Source of the DNA: Clostridia bacterium
Lineage (GTDB): Bacteria > Bacillota > Clostridia > Christensenellales > CAG-138
Reading direction: 5' to 3'
Length of the DNA stretch: 50,920 bases
Assembly: GCA_017395105.1 (NCBI GenBank)
Contig: JAFPWD010000013.1
Span: forward strand, 1 to 50,920
In this document: piece after piece, positions 1 to 8,221 of the stretch
Layout of the letters: every line of letters starts with the position of its first letter
Numbering within the stretch: position 1 is the first letter of the stretch
Notes under the pieces: generated by a model
The model's input: the letters and a program-made list of their open reading frames with translations, nothing else
Databases searched by the model: none
Told to the model about the DNA's origin: nothing
Position numbers and translations under genes: made by a program

Positions 1-59
1 AGCGTTTTGTAATTGCCCAAGATGCTGAGAAGTTTTTGGATGTCGTTGTGAACGCTTGA
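1..59 (+). CDS. 3' end of an unidentified gene (partial)
   Basis: An open frame enters from the left edge and reads 18 codons (beginning RFVIAQDAEKF and ending VVVNA) to a TGA at 57-59. It is followed by about 170 bp of intergenic sequence with a promoter for the next gene, so this is plausibly the true C-terminus of a gene cut by the window. Too little is visible to name it. Confidence 0.4.
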   Translation, partial: RFVIAQDAEKFLDVVVNA

Positions 60-158
60 TCTCAATTAAGTGTCAAGCTGTTGCAAATTGTTTCCCATTC
101 CCGTAAGAGATCGGATATTCCCATTCATGCGTTTGTCGTGATTTTCCGCGCAGTAAAG

Positions 159-187
159 TTGAAAGCCGCGCAGCGATATGCTATAAT
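159..187 (+). promoter_or_regulatory. sigma-A promoter of the Crp/Fnr gene
   Basis: TTGAAA at 159-164, a 17-bp spacer and a perfect TATAAT at 182-187. The ATG lies 47 bp downstream of the -10 box behind AAAGGAGGTG at 222-231. Confidence 0.75.
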
Positions 188-234
188 CGGAATAAGGCTT
201 CATCCGTCCATCGGAGTGCCAAAGGAGGTGCCGC

Positions 235-894
235 ATGATCCCGGTTTCCGAGTTTTTCCCGATATGGAATTCGCTTTCGGCCGCGCAAAAGCAGCGGCTT
301 GAAGGTGCTGCCGTTAAAAAATACGCGCCCGCGGGCACACTGCTGCACAACGGCAGCGATGACTGCATGGGGCTGCTTCTGATAGCTTCGGGTCAGCTTC
401 GCATCTACACCACCTCGGACGACGGGCGAGAGATAACGCTCTATCGCCTTCTTGAGCGCGATATATGCCTGTTTTCCGCTTCATGCATGCTGCACAGCAT
501 TCAGTTCGAGCTTCAGGTTTCCGCCGAGCGCGATACGGAGTTTTGGCTCATTTCATCCGAAGCATACGGCGCGATAATGAAGGAATCAGCGCCTCTGGCG
601 AACTTTACAAACAGCATTATGGCCTCGCGCTTCACCGAGGTGATGTGGCTTATGGATCAGCTTCTTTGGAAGCGTATGGATCAGCGCATAGCAAAGTTTC
701 TGCTCGATGAAGCCGCGCTCGACAGCTCCGATACGCTGAAACTGACACACGAGGCGATAGCAAATCATCTCGGCACGGCGCGCGAGGTGGTTACGAGAAT
801 GCTCAAGTATTTTCAGAGTGAGGGCGCGGTGAAGCTTTCAAGGGGCACGGTCGAAATACTCGATGCTGAAAAGCTTGAGCGGATATCCGACTGA
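235..894 (+). CDS. Crp/Fnr-family transcriptional regulator
   Basis: A 219-aa protein with an N-terminal cyclic-nucleotide-like effector domain (about residues 20-130) and a C-terminal winged helix-turn-helix (THEAIANHLGTAREVVTRML, about 170-195). The start is fixed by a near-perfect ribosome binding site four bases upstream. It lacks the N-terminal cysteine cluster of true FNR, but has a CLFSASC motif near residues 78-84, a feature of clostridial Crp/Fnr relatives. The thiols could sense redox or reactive sulfur, which is inference. It converges on the thioredoxin/rhodanese/CoA-disulfide reductase operon across a shared terminator, so it is the obvious candidate regulator of that operon. Confidence 0.88.
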   Translation: MIPVSEFFPIWNSLSAAQKQRLEGAAVKKYAPAGTLLHNGSDDCMGLLLIASGQLRIYTTSDDGREITLYRLLERDICLFSASCMLHSIQFELQVSAERDTEFWLISSEAYGAIMKESAPLANFTNSIMASRFTEVMWLMDQLLWKRMDQRIAKFLLDEAALDSSDTLKLTHEAIANHLGTAREVVTRMLKYFQSEGAVKLSRGTVEILDAEKLERISD

Positions 895-907
895 ATGAAT
901 ACAACGA

Positions 908-953
908 AAAACACCTGCCACCGGCGTATAGCATTACGCGCGGCAGGTGTTTT
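908..953. terminator. bidirectional intrinsic terminator
   Basis: A perfect 12-bp stem (AAAACACCTGCC at 908-919, GGCAGGTGTTTT at 942-953) lies between two convergent genes. The A and T runs at the two stem bases allow termination in both directions. Confidence 0.85.
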
Positions 954-983
954 CATTTATCGCACGGCAATTTGGGAGTATGG

Positions 984-1583
984 TTATTCTTCGCTGATCT
1001 CGGGACTCCCTCCCCTCTGCTTGAATTTGCAGATAAGCTGAGTCATCGAGCCCATCGGGCAAAAGCTGCACCAGCTTCTCGGTTTGAACAGCACCATAAC
1101 TATCAGCCCTATAAGCGCCGAGGTGAGCATCAGGCTGTAGAAGCCGAACGCAAACTGAGCGACCCAATCGCTTGCCGGCCGAACGGTGTACGCCCAACCC
1201 CAAGGCACCTTTATTGACCAGAATAGCTTAACGGCCTCCTTGAGTGAGCCTGCACCGCCGAAAACAAGGTAGGTTTGATACAGCATTGATGCAAACATCG
1301 TCAGAAAGAAGATCAAAAAGCCGTAACGAAACCATTTTGAGCTCATCCATTTGGGTGTGGGCTTGTTTCTTGAGCACTTCAGGTTCTTTCCAAGCACTGT
1401 GAAGAGCTGCGATCTGCCGCACAAATGATTGCAAAAGAACTTATTGCCTCCGAATATCGCAAGAACAAGCGGCAGAATGAAGTCGATAAGACCGAGCCAT
1501 GCAAACAGGATATTGAAGAAGCCGAGCGCAAAATAGATTATCGACCATATCCAAAGGTAGTCGTACCAATGCTTTTTCTTCAT
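984..1583 (-). CDS. NapH/CcoG-like membrane 4Fe-4S protein
   Basis: A 199-aa integral membrane protein. The start chosen is the ATG at 1583 (MKKKHWYDYLW), which overlaps the ferredoxin stop in an ATGA; the longer open frame upstream only reads through the ferredoxin in another frame. Several hydrophobic helices are visible. Cysteine motifs CNHLCGR and CSFCPMG on cytoplasmic-side loops match the NapH/NosR/CcoG type of quinol or ferredoxin electron-transfer proteins. Translational coupling to the ferredoxin argues for a membrane electron-transfer module serving the CoA-disulfide reductase/rhodanese genes upstream. The electron donor and acceptor cannot be read from sequence. Confidence 0.8.
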   Translation of the reverse strand: MKKKHWYDYLWIWSIIYFALGFFNILFAWLGLIDFILPLVLAIFGGNKFFCNHLCGRSQLFTVLGKNLKCSRNKPTPKWMSSKWFRYGFLIFFLTMFASMLYQTYLVFGGAGSLKEAVKLFWSIKVPWGWAYTVRPASDWVAQFAFGFYSLMLTSALIGLIVMVLFKPRSWCSFCPMGSMTQLICKFKQRGGSPEISEE

Positions 1584-1795
1584 TTCGCACTCTCCCCGTC
1601 TTCCCGCAGGCGCATCTCGATACATCCCGCAGGGCAAACCTTTTCGCATTTGCCGCATCCCACGCAGCGAGCCTCGTTCACAACAGCATAGCAGCCGCGC
1701 CAAACCTTAACAGCATCCTTAGGGCATTCGTTTTCACAAGCCCCGCAGGAAACACAGCGCCTTCTGTCCGCCTTTGCAAAGCGTTTTGATGCCAT
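1580..1795 (-). CDS. 2x[4Fe-4S] ferredoxin
   Basis: A 71-aa bacterial-type ferredoxin with two complete CxxCxxCxxxC sets (Cys14/17/20/24 and Cys44/47/50/54), each followed by P. AGGAGA precedes the ATG. It lies 40 bp after the CoA-disulfide reductase gene and overlaps the following NapH-like gene by four bases. It probably shuttles electrons between that membrane protein and soluble partners of this operon. Confidence 0.92.
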   Translation of the reverse strand: MASKRFAKADRRRCVSCGACENECPKDAVKVWRGCYAVVNEARCVGCGKCEKVCPAGCIEMRLREDGESAK

Positions 1796-1835
1796 TTGAT
1801 TCTCCTTTCAACTGATGCTGCGCGGCTTCGCGAGA

Positions 1836-3533
1836 TCATTCCTCTTTTCCGCAGTGCGCCGCTTTTTCCGCGGCAAGCTTATCCTGCATTACGGTTTGAT
1901 AAAGCCTGAAGCCTCCCGCAAGGTTCGCGCAATCAAAGCCGTTCTGCGCGAGTATGCGATAGCCGATATAGCTTCTCAGCGCGCTCTGGCACATGATATA
2001 GACCTTCTTTTCCTTATCAAGCTCACCCATGCGCTCACGCAGCTCGTCCACGGGGATATTGATAAAGCCGTCGATATGACCCCTTGCGTATTCGCCTTCG
2101 GTACGCACGTCGAGCAGAATCACGCTTCCGTCGCGTGGGAGAGAAGCGACCTCGTGCCAATGGAACTGCTTTACGATTCCCTTGTTGATATTCTCGATCA
2201 TGAAGCCCGCCATGTTCACGGGATCCTTAGCGGAGGAATAAGGCGGCGCATAGGCAAGGTCGAGGCGTTTGAGCTCGCTTGCCTTCATTCCCGCACGAAT
2301 CGCCGTTGCGATAACGTCTATGCGCTTATCCACGCCATCAAAGCCGACGATCTGCGCACCGAGCAGCCTGTCCGTACCGCGTTCAAACAGCACCTTCATC
2401 GTCATCACCTTGCCGCCCGGGTAGTAGCCTGCATGATTGGCGGGCGAAAGAAAGACCTTATCGTAGTTTAGACCGAGACTTTTTGCTGTCTTTTCGTTTA
2501 TACCTGTAGATGCGGCCGTCATATCGAAAGCCTTTATGACCGAGGAGCCCTGCGAGCCGTCGAAGCTGCTCTCAATGCCGCAGATATTGTCCGCTGCAAT
2601 CCTGCCCTGCTTGTTCGCAGGACCCGCAAGCGAAATGAGCGAGGGTTCGCCCGTTACAAAATGCTTCACCTGCACCGCATCGCCCACGGCGTAGATATTC
2701 GGGTCTGAAGTTTGCATGCGGTCGTTTACAAGAATGCTTCCGCGCAGCCCAAGCTCGAGCCCCGCATCCTTTGCAAGCTTCGTATCGGGCGCAACGCCTA
2801 TTGCGAGCACCGCCATATCGGCAGTTACCGATTCACCCTCACCGAGCACGGTCTCAATAGGTTTCCCGTTTGATTTGAATGCCGAAACGCCGCGCCCAAG
2901 CAGAAGCTCGATACCCTTCGAGCGCAGCTTTGCGTGGATGAAGGCAGCCATATCGCCGTCAAGCTGGTTCATCAGCTGCGGCTGCATATCGACCATCGTC
3001 ACCTTCATGCCGAGCTCGTTGAGGTTCTCTGCAAGCTCCACCCCGATAAAGCCTCCGCCCACTATAACGGCGGAACGGGGCTCGTTTTGCTCGATAAATG
3101 AATGTATTTTAAGCGTGTCCTCAACGGTGCGCAGCGAAAAAACGAGCAGATCGTTCACGCCCTCGAGCGGAGGCACAACGGGTCTTGCGCCCGGGGAGAG
3201 GATGAGCGTGTCGTAGCTTTCCTCGAAGGTTTCGCCCGCTTCGAGATCGCGGACGGTAACGGTTCTTTTCTCCCTGTTTATCGAAACAACCTCGTGATGC
3301 ACCTTTGCTTCGATGCGAAATCTTTCAAAGAAGCCATCGGGGGTTTGAAGCGTCAGCTCCTCCTCATCCTCGATTGTGCCGCCGATGAAGTACGGCAGGC
3401 CGCAGTTTGCATACGAAACGTAGCCCGAGCGCTCAAAAACGATTATCCGAGCGTTTTCATCAAGCCTTCTGATTCGAGCCGCAGCCGTTGCGCCGCCCGC
3501 AACTCCGCCGACTATGACTATCTTTTTCATCAT
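1836..3533 (-). CDS. CoA-disulfide reductase-type FAD oxidoreductase fused to rhodanese
   Basis: 565 aa. Residues 1-450 are a pyridine-nucleotide disulfide oxidoreductase with an N-terminal FAD site (GGVAGGATAAARIRRL) and the single redox cysteine in SYANCGLPYF (about Cys44), diagnostic of CoA-disulfide reductase/NADH oxidase/Npsr enzymes. An internal NAD site (VIVGGGFIGVELAENL) follows. Residues about 455-560 are a rhodanese domain with its active cysteine in MCQSALR (about Cys515). Such CoADR-RHD fusions reduce CoA disulfide, CoA persulfide or polysulfide with NAD(P)H in the characterised members. The ATG overlaps the rhodanese stop (ATGA), so the two are translationally coupled. Persulfide handling is the likely role; peroxide or disulfide stress is an alternative. 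Confidence 0.9.
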   Translation of the reverse strand: MMKKIVIVGGVAGGATAAARIRRLDENARIIVFERSGYVSYANCGLPYFIGGTIEDEEELTLQTPDGFFERFRIEAKVHHEVVSINREKRTVTVRDLEAGETFEESYDTLILSPGARPVVPPLEGVNDLLVFSLRTVEDTLKIHSFIEQNEPRSAVIVGGGFIGVELAENLNELGMKVTMVDMQPQLMNQLDGDMAAFIHAKLRSKGIELLLGRGVSAFKSNGKPIETVLGEGESVTADMAVLAIGVAPDTKLAKDAGLELGLRGSILVNDRMQTSDPNIYAVGDAVQVKHFVTGEPSLISLAGPANKQGRIAADNICGIESSFDGSQGSSVIKAFDMTAASTGINEKTAKSLGLNYDKVFLSPANHAGYYPGGKVMTMKVLFERGTDRLLGAQIVGFDGVDKRIDVIATAIRAGMKASELKRLDLAYAPPYSSAKDPVNMAGFMIENINKGIVKQFHWHEVASLPRDGSVILLDVRTEGEYARGHIDGFINIPVDELRERMGELDKEKKVYIMCQSALRSYIGYRILAQNGFDCANLAGGFRLYQTVMQDKLAAEKAAHCGKEE

Positions 3534-3850
3534 CTTTCCACCTTTCCTTTATATGCGCTTATGCCGCCTATATTGCTCACCGTCGTATAGCCCATGCCGA
3601 CGAGCGCGGCGGTGGCTCTTGCGCTTCTTCCCCCGCTGAGGCAGTATACGAAGATCGGAGTGTTGAGCGAATCGACCTCGTTTTCGATATCGCGAAGGCG
3701 CGAAAGCGGGATGTTTATGCTGCCCGGGATCCTTCCCTCGGCGTACTCGTCTTCCTCGCGAACGTCAATCAGCGCAGCTCCCGGGGTCGATTTGAACTGC
3801 TGCACGCCTGCATTGATATCAGGCGCACGAAACCTGTCGAAAAAGCCCAT
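3530..3850 (-). CDS. Single-domain rhodanese sulfurtransferase
   Basis: A 106-aa rhodanese with the acidic DVREEDEYAEGRIPGSINIP motif and the active-site loop CLSGGRS (Cys70), which carries a persulfide. There is no signal peptide, so it is cytoplasmic. It starts 12 bp after the thioredoxin gene behind GAAGGAGAAGG and overlaps the CoA-disulfide reductase start by four bases. It likely supplies or accepts sulfane sulfur in concert with the thioredoxin and the fused rhodanese downstream. Confidence 0.9.
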   Translation of the reverse strand: MGFFDRFRAPDINAGVQQFKSTPGAALIDVREEDEYAEGRIPGSINIPLSRLRDIENEVDSLNTPIFVYCLSGGRSARATAALVGMGYTTVSNIGGISAYKGKVER

Positions 3851-3862
3851 ACCTTCTCCTTC

Positions 3863-4168
3863 TCAGCCGAGCATGGCGAGTATCGCTTCCTTGGGGCGAA
3901 CACCAACGGATTGATTCACTATCTTGCCGTCCTTCATCGCCACAACGGTGGGTATGCTCATTACGCCGAAGCGCTGCGCGAGCTCGCCCTGCTCATCCAC
4001 ATTTACCTTGCAGACCTTGATATTGGTGCACTCCTCGGCTATCTTGTCGATGACAGGCGAAAGCATCCTGCACGGGCCGCACCAGCTTGCCCAGAAATCG
4101 ATAAGCACGGGCTTATCGCTTTCCATTACCTCGGCGGTGAAGTTTTCCTTTGTTATAACGTTTACCAT
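3863..4168 (-). CDS. trxA: Thioredoxin
   Basis: 101 aa from the ATG at 4168, chosen because CGGAGG lies eight bases upstream; the open frame extends 21 codons further without a ribosome binding site. It has the canonical FWASWCGPC active site (Cys30/Cys33) and the cis-proline loop MSIPT. It reduces protein disulfides and probably resolves persulfides made by the rhodaneses that follow. It is the first gene of the five-gene redox operon. A TATAAT (minus strand, 4223-4228) lies about 55 bp upstream but has no good -35 box, which would fit activator-dependent transcription. Confidence 0.93.
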   Translation of the reverse strand: MVNVITKENFTAEVMESDKPVLIDFWASWCGPCRMLSPVIDKIAEECTNIKVCKVNVDEQGELAQRFGVMSIPTVVAMKDGKIVNQSVGVRPKEAILAMLG

Positions 4169-4363
4169 TTTATTTTCCTCCGTTATCGAATTATTTAATG
4201 AATTTAGTTTTGCCCCGCATCTATTATACATTCTTGCGGCGATCGGCTGCTTCGCGCTTAGATCATAAGGCTTGCCTCCGATGAGCTTATTATATGAAAT
4301 TCCGCTCGGCGATTCCGTGACAATATCACATTATGAGCTTATCGTTTTATGCTCCGAGCTTCC

Positions 4364-4391
4364 TTGAATTTTTCGCGTTTTGTGGTATAAT
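4364..4391 (+). promoter_or_regulatory. Promoter of the permease gene
   Basis: TTGAAT at 4364-4369, a 16-bp spacer and TATAAT at 4386-4391, 30 bp before the ATG, with CGGAGA as ribosome binding site. The imperfect palindrome GTGACAATATCAC at 4317-4329 lies between this promoter and the divergent thioredoxin promoter. Confidence 0.6.
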
Positions 4392-4420
4392 TTAGCGGCA
4401 GTATAAACATCGGAGATACT

Positions 4421-5722
4421 ATGCTTCAGGTTCTCATAATTTCCGCCGCAGCTCTTTTGGGGCTGATCGCGTTGATATTCTTCAAACCGTCCGTGATAAT
4501 TCGCGGAATATCTGTCAATATTTATTGGCTTGCGCCGCTTCTTGGCGCGGCTCTGCTTGTTTTGTTCGGGCGCATAGGCTTTATCGAAGTGCTGCGCGGG
4601 CTGACCGATTCAAGCGGCATGAATCCGCTAAAGATACTCGTGCTGCTCATTTCGATGACGATCATCTCCATCTATCTTGACAATGCGGGCTTTTTCAGCT
4701 ATATCGCGGCGCGGATGCTCCGTGTTGCCGGTTCAAGCAGCAAGGCGCTTTTCTTTCTGCTTTATGCGATAGTTTCGTTTCTGACCTTCTTCACCTCGAA
4801 CGACATAATAGTTTTGACCTTCACGCCCTTTATATGCTATTTCGCAAGAAGCGCGAAGATCGATCCCGTGCCGTTCCTCGTTTGCGAATTCGTGGCGGCG
4901 AACACATGGAGCATGGCGCTTATCATCGGCAACCCGACCAATATTTATCTTGCCTCAAACGCGGGCATAGAATTCTTTGAATACCTCAAAACCATGATTC
5001 TGCCGACCCTTGCTTCGGCGCTGGTTTCGCTCACGATAATGTGGCTTATTTTCAGCAAAAAGCTATCAATGCCCATCGCTCCCGCCGAGGGCAGAGCGAA
5101 GCTTGAAAACCGGTTTCACGTTTACATCGCGCTTACGCATCTTGTGGTTTGCATAGTTTTGATGAGCATCTCGCTCTATATCGATATCCCGATGTGGCTG
5201 ATCTCGCTCTGCGCCTGCCTCAGCCTGCTCACCTGCTCGCTGCTGTATTCCGCCATAAAAAGAGCAAAGCCCTTGATGATAAAACAAACCGTTAGGCGCG
5301 CACCGTGGGACGTTATCCCGTTCGTTATCTCGATGTTTGTGATAGTGCTCGCATTTGAAAAATCGGGCATAACCGAAAAGCTTTCGGCATTTCTTGCGCG
5401 CGGCAGCGCCGTGTTCACCTTCGGCGGCGCATCGTTTATGAGCGCGAACCTTATAAACAATATCCCGATGAGCGTGCTGTTTTCGTCGATCTGTGGCGGC
5501 GTTTCGGGCGAGGCACAGATACAGGCGCTCTATGCCTCCATCGCAGGCTCAAATATCGGCGCATTCCTAACGCCGATCGGCGCGATCGCGGGCATAATGT
5601 GGATGAGCCTTCTCAAGATCCAGCGCGTTGAATTCGGCTATACCGATTTCATCAAATACGGCGCTATGGTTTCCGTGCCCACCATGTTGACTGCCATCGC
5701 GGTTTTGAGCATTGTCCTTTAA
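4421..5722 (+). CDS. ArsB/NhaD/SLC13-type anion permease
   Basis: A 433-aa polytopic membrane protein with about 11-12 hydrophobic helices. Characteristic pieces are a hydrophobic hairpin with FFTSNDIIVLTFTPF, then NTWSMALIIGNPTNIYLAS in the middle, and a C-terminal repeat-related SANLINNIPMSVLFS with IAGSNIGAFLTPIGAIAG. These NP-T/SN signatures place it in the ion-transporter superfamily that holds ArsB, NhaD and dicarboxylate carriers. The closest resemblance is to ArsB-like permeases, but no arsenate reductase or ArsR-type gene is nearby, so arsenite export is not supported by context. It is transcribed alone from its own promoter and ends at a terminator. Confidence 0.8.
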   Translation: MLQVLIISAAALLGLIALIFFKPSVIIRGISVNIYWLAPLLGAALLVLFGRIGFIEVLRGLTDSSGMNPLKILVLLISMTIISIYLDNAGFFSYIAARMLRVAGSSSKALFFLLYAIVSFLTFFTSNDIIVLTFTPFICYFARSAKIDPVPFLVCEFVAANTWSMALIIGNPTNIYLASNAGIEFFEYLKTMILPTLASALVSLTIMWLIFSKKLSMPIAPAEGRAKLENRFHVYIALTHLVVCIVLMSISLYIDIPMWLISLCACLSLLTCSLLYSAIKRAKPLMIKQTVRRAPWDVIPFVISMFVIVLAFEKSGITEKLSAFLARGSAVFTFGGASFMSANLINNIPMSVLFSSICGGVSGEAQIQALYASIAGSNIGAFLTPIGAIAGIMWMSLLKIQRVEFGYTDFIKYGAMVSVPTMLTAIAVLSIVL

Positions 5723-5735
5723 GATTCAACAAAGC

Positions 5736-5772
5736 AAAAACCCGTTTTGAAATGCCTTCAAATCGGGTTTTT
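5736..5772. terminator. bidirectional terminator between permease and HIT genes
   Basis: AAAAACCCG (5736-5744) pairs with CGGGTTTTT (5764-5772), with T-rich sequence on either side. It sits between convergent gene ends at 5722 and 5784. Confidence 0.85.
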
Positions 5773-5783
5773 GATATTTTATA

Positions 5784-6119
5784 TCAGCCGGGCGGCCACT
5801 GCATACTGCGCCCGCCGAGTATATGCATGTGCAGATGCTTGACACTCTGCTGCCCGTCCTTGCCCGTGTTCACAACAAGGCGGAAGCCGCTTTCATCGAT
5901 GCCAAGCTCCTTTGCAAGCTTAACAACGATGGTCTGCATATAGCCAACGGTCTCGGGGTCGGCATCAAGGATGCTGTCGAAATGCTGCTTGGGTATCACC
6001 AGCACGTGCACGGGTGCCTGCGGGTCGATATCGCGGAAAGCAAGCACTTTTTCATCCTCATACACCTTGCTCGAGGGTATCTCACCCGATGCGATGCGAC
6101 AAAAGAGACAGTTCTCCAT
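5784..6119 (-). CDS. HIT-family (HINT-like) nucleotide-binding hydrolase
   Basis: 111 aa with the histidine triad HLHMHILGG (His95/97/99) and an N-terminal CLFC zinc-type pair, the pattern of the HINT/PKCI branch that hydrolyses purine nucleoside phosphoramidates and aminoacyl-adenylates. The length is normal for the family. GGAGGAAAAAG precedes the ATG. Its start lies inside the 3' end of mtaB (38-base overlap), so it is the last gene of the prmA-rsmE-mtaB-HIT operon and ends at the shared terminator. Confidence 0.92.
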   Translation of the reverse strand: MENCLFCRIASGEIPSSKVYEDEKVLAFRDIDPQAPVHVLVIPKQHFDSILDADPETVGYMQTIVVKLAKELGIDESGFRLVVNTGKDGQQSVKHLHMHILGGRSMQWPPG

Positions 6120-7434
6120 CTTTTTCCTCCTTTACAGAATCTATTTGAACCCGCACGAGCGTATTCGGCGGAAGTTCGGTATCGATTACGGTTTTAACGT
6201 AGGTATCGGTGCAGCCATAGGAGAGACCGTTTTCGGCCTCTTCAACGAGCACGGGCTCGACCCTTCCGACGTATTTTGAGATGTATTCGCGCTCAAGCTC
6301 CCTTGAAACGGAGATAAGCTCCCCCGCCCTACGGCTTTTTTCGGCATTTGAAAGCTGATCCCGCATTGCGGCAGCCTTGGTGCCGCTTCGCCTTGAATAC
6401 GGGAAGATATGCGCCCTTGAAAGCGGAACTTTTCGTATGAATTCAATGGTTTCCATGTGTTCCTCTTCGGTCTCTCCCGGGAAGCCCGCGATTATATCGG
6501 TGGTTATCGCGGTATCCTCGCCGAAAGCCTTGCGAAGCGAAACGCAGATATGAAGATACTGCTCCGTGGTATAGCCGCGGTTCATCCTTTCAAGCACGGT
6601 ATCCGACCCGCTTTGAAGCGAAAGATGAAACTGACGGCAGATGCGCTTTTCCTTTGCAAGGGCCGATATTATCTCCTCCGTCATCAAATGCGGCTCGAGC
6701 GAGCCGAAGCGGATACGCCCGATGCCTTCAAGCCCCGAAAAGCAGTTCACGGCATCCACTATATTCGTGCCGTCCTTGAAGTCCACGCCGTAGCTCATAA
6801 GATGAATGCCCGTGAGCACCACCTCAACAAAGCCCTCGGCATTCAGCTTTTCTGCCTCCGAGCGAACAGAAGCAAGACTTCTTGAACGCAGTCTGCCGCG
6901 CGCATAGGGTATGGCGCAGTAGGTGCAGAATTTATTGCAGCCGTCCTGAATTTTCAGATAAGCGCGTGTTCTGCCCTCCCTTGCGGCGGAAAGCTCTTCA
7001 AACTCGGTCTCGCGCATAATATCGCGCGTGTGGATCTTATTGTTGAACGGCTCGAAGTTTTCGTCGAGCATATCGGCATTATCTTCAGCGGGAGCCTTAA
7101 AAAGCCCCTCGACTATCTCAACTATTTTGGAGCGGTCGGCGCTTCCGAGCACCGCATCAACACCCTCGATATTCGCCGCCTGCTCTGGGCTGCGCTGGCT
7201 CCAGCAGCCCGCCGCTATAAGCCTTGCTTCGGGATTCAGCCTGTGCGCCTTGGAGAGCATCTGGCGCGATTTTCTATCGGCAATATTGGTTACGGTGCAG
7301 GTGTTGACGATGCAAACGTCCGCTTCGGAAGGGTCGCTCGTTATGCAATGCCCCGCGCCGATAAGCAGCTCCGCCATAGCATCGCTCTCATACTGATTCA
7401 CGCGGCAACCGAGGGTTATCAAAGCAATTTTCAT
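6082..7434 (-). CDS. mtaB: tRNA t6A37 methylthiotransferase MtaB
   Basis: A 450-aa radical SAM methylthiotransferase. The N-terminal UPF0004 domain holds cluster cysteines in LGCRVNQYES, VNTCTVT and AAGCWSQ. The radical SAM domain has the CxxxCxxC motif in GCNKFCTYCAIPYARG, and a C-terminal TRAM domain follows. The LGCRVNQYES start and the prmA-rsmE context identify MtaB (YqeV), which adds a methylthio group to t6A37 to make ms2t6A, rather than MiaB or RimO. It starts two bases after the rsmE stop. Confidence 0.93.
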   Translation of the reverse strand: MKIALITLGCRVNQYESDAMAELLIGAGHCITSDPSEADVCIVNTCTVTNIADRKSRQMLSKAHRLNPEARLIAAGCWSQRSPEQAANIEGVDAVLGSADRSKIVEIVEGLFKAPAEDNADMLDENFEPFNNKIHTRDIMRETEFEELSAAREGRTRAYLKIQDGCNKFCTYCAIPYARGRLRSRSLASVRSEAEKLNAEGFVEVVLTGIHLMSYGVDFKDGTNIVDAVNCFSGLEGIGRIRFGSLEPHLMTEEIISALAKEKRICRQFHLSLQSGSDTVLERMNRGYTTEQYLHICVSLRKAFGEDTAITTDIIAGFPGETEEEHMETIEFIRKVPLSRAHIFPYSRRSGTKAAAMRDQLSNAEKSRRAGELISVSRELEREYISKYVGRVEPVLVEEAENGLSYGCTDTYVKTVIDTELPPNTLVRVQIDSVKEEKDGELSLLSHRIG

Positions 7435-7436
7435 AT

Positions 7437-8177
7437 TCAGCCCTCCAGCTCGTACATAAGCATGGCAAGCAGCGCCATGCCAGCCGTTTCGGTGCGAAGG
7501 ATGCGTGAGCCGAGCGAAACGGAAAAAGCGTTTTTATTTGAAGAAAGCACGAGCTCTACCTCCGAAGGCTCGAACCCACCCTCGGGGCCGACTATCACTG
7601 CAATATCCGCATTTTCCGGAAGCGCGCTTTTTTGAGATCGCAGAACGCTCTTCAGGCTGTTTTCGTTTTCATCCTCGTATGCGAGCAAAACAAGATCGAA
7701 CCTGTCAAGGCCGCATTCCTTCAGGGATGCTGCCGTGAATACCTCGGGCGCATACGCTCTGCCGCTCTGCTTCGCCGCCTCATGGGAAACGCGGTTGTAT
7801 CTTTCAAGCTTATTTGCGTTTCTTTCACCCTTTACCACGCTGCGCTTCATCTGAACGGGGCAAACGGCGAAAACGCCGAGCTCAACGCATTTTTGGATTA
7901 TGAACTCAAGTTTGTCGGATTTCGGGAGACCTTGAATGAGCGTTACCCTGTTTCTCGGCTCGGCGGCGCAAACGGAAACGCCCATCACCGTCAGCGCAAC
8001 TTCATCCTTTGAAACGCTTTGTATGCGAGCGTTCATTTCATTGCCCGAGCCGTTTATAAGAATGAGCTCATCGCCCGCACACATACGCAAAGCGGAAGCG
8101 ATATGCCTTGCTTCATCGCCGCAAAGAATAACGCTTTCGCCCTCGATTACTGTTTTATCGATAAAAAATCTTCGCAT
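7437..8177 (-). CDS. rsmE: 16S rRNA m3U1498 methyltransferase RsmE
   Basis: 246 aa from the ATG at 8177 (MRRFFIDK is the usual N-terminus). An in-frame TTG at 8225 overlaps the prmA stop and would add 16 residues, so it cannot be excluded. A PUA-like N-terminal domain precedes a SPOUT (trefoil knot) methyltransferase domain with QGLPKSDKLEFIIQKCVELGV, VIVGPEGGFEPSEV and LGSRILRTETAG, which form the SAM-binding knot. It methylates U1498 of 16S rRNA. A 7-bp hairpin (TTCGGCT and AGCCGAA on the coding strand) lies between the two possible starts. Confidence 0.93.
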   Translation of the reverse strand: MRRFFIDKTVIEGESVILCGDEARHIASALRMCAGDELILINGSGNEMNARIQSVSKDEVALTVMGVSVCAAEPRNRVTLIQGLPKSDKLEFIIQKCVELGVFAVCPVQMKRSVVKGERNANKLERYNRVSHEAAKQSGRAYAPEVFTAASLKECGLDRFDLVLLAYEDENENSLKSVLRSQKSALPENADIAVIVGPEGGFEPSEVELVLSSNKNAFSVSLGSRILRTETAGMALLAMLMYELEG

Positions 8178-8221
8178 CAATCGAAATACGTTTTTGGTTT
8201 CGGCTGAAAAAGCCGAACGGT

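Noticed and set aside
984-1703. Longer 239-aa form of the NapH-like protein
   Set aside because: The extra 40 residues are a shadow of the ferredoxin gene in another frame; the ATG at 1583 is coupled to the ferredoxin stop.
4421-5722. Permease as part of an arsenic resistance operon
   Set aside because: No arsR, arsC or arsA-like gene is adjacent, so only the permease superfamily is asserted.
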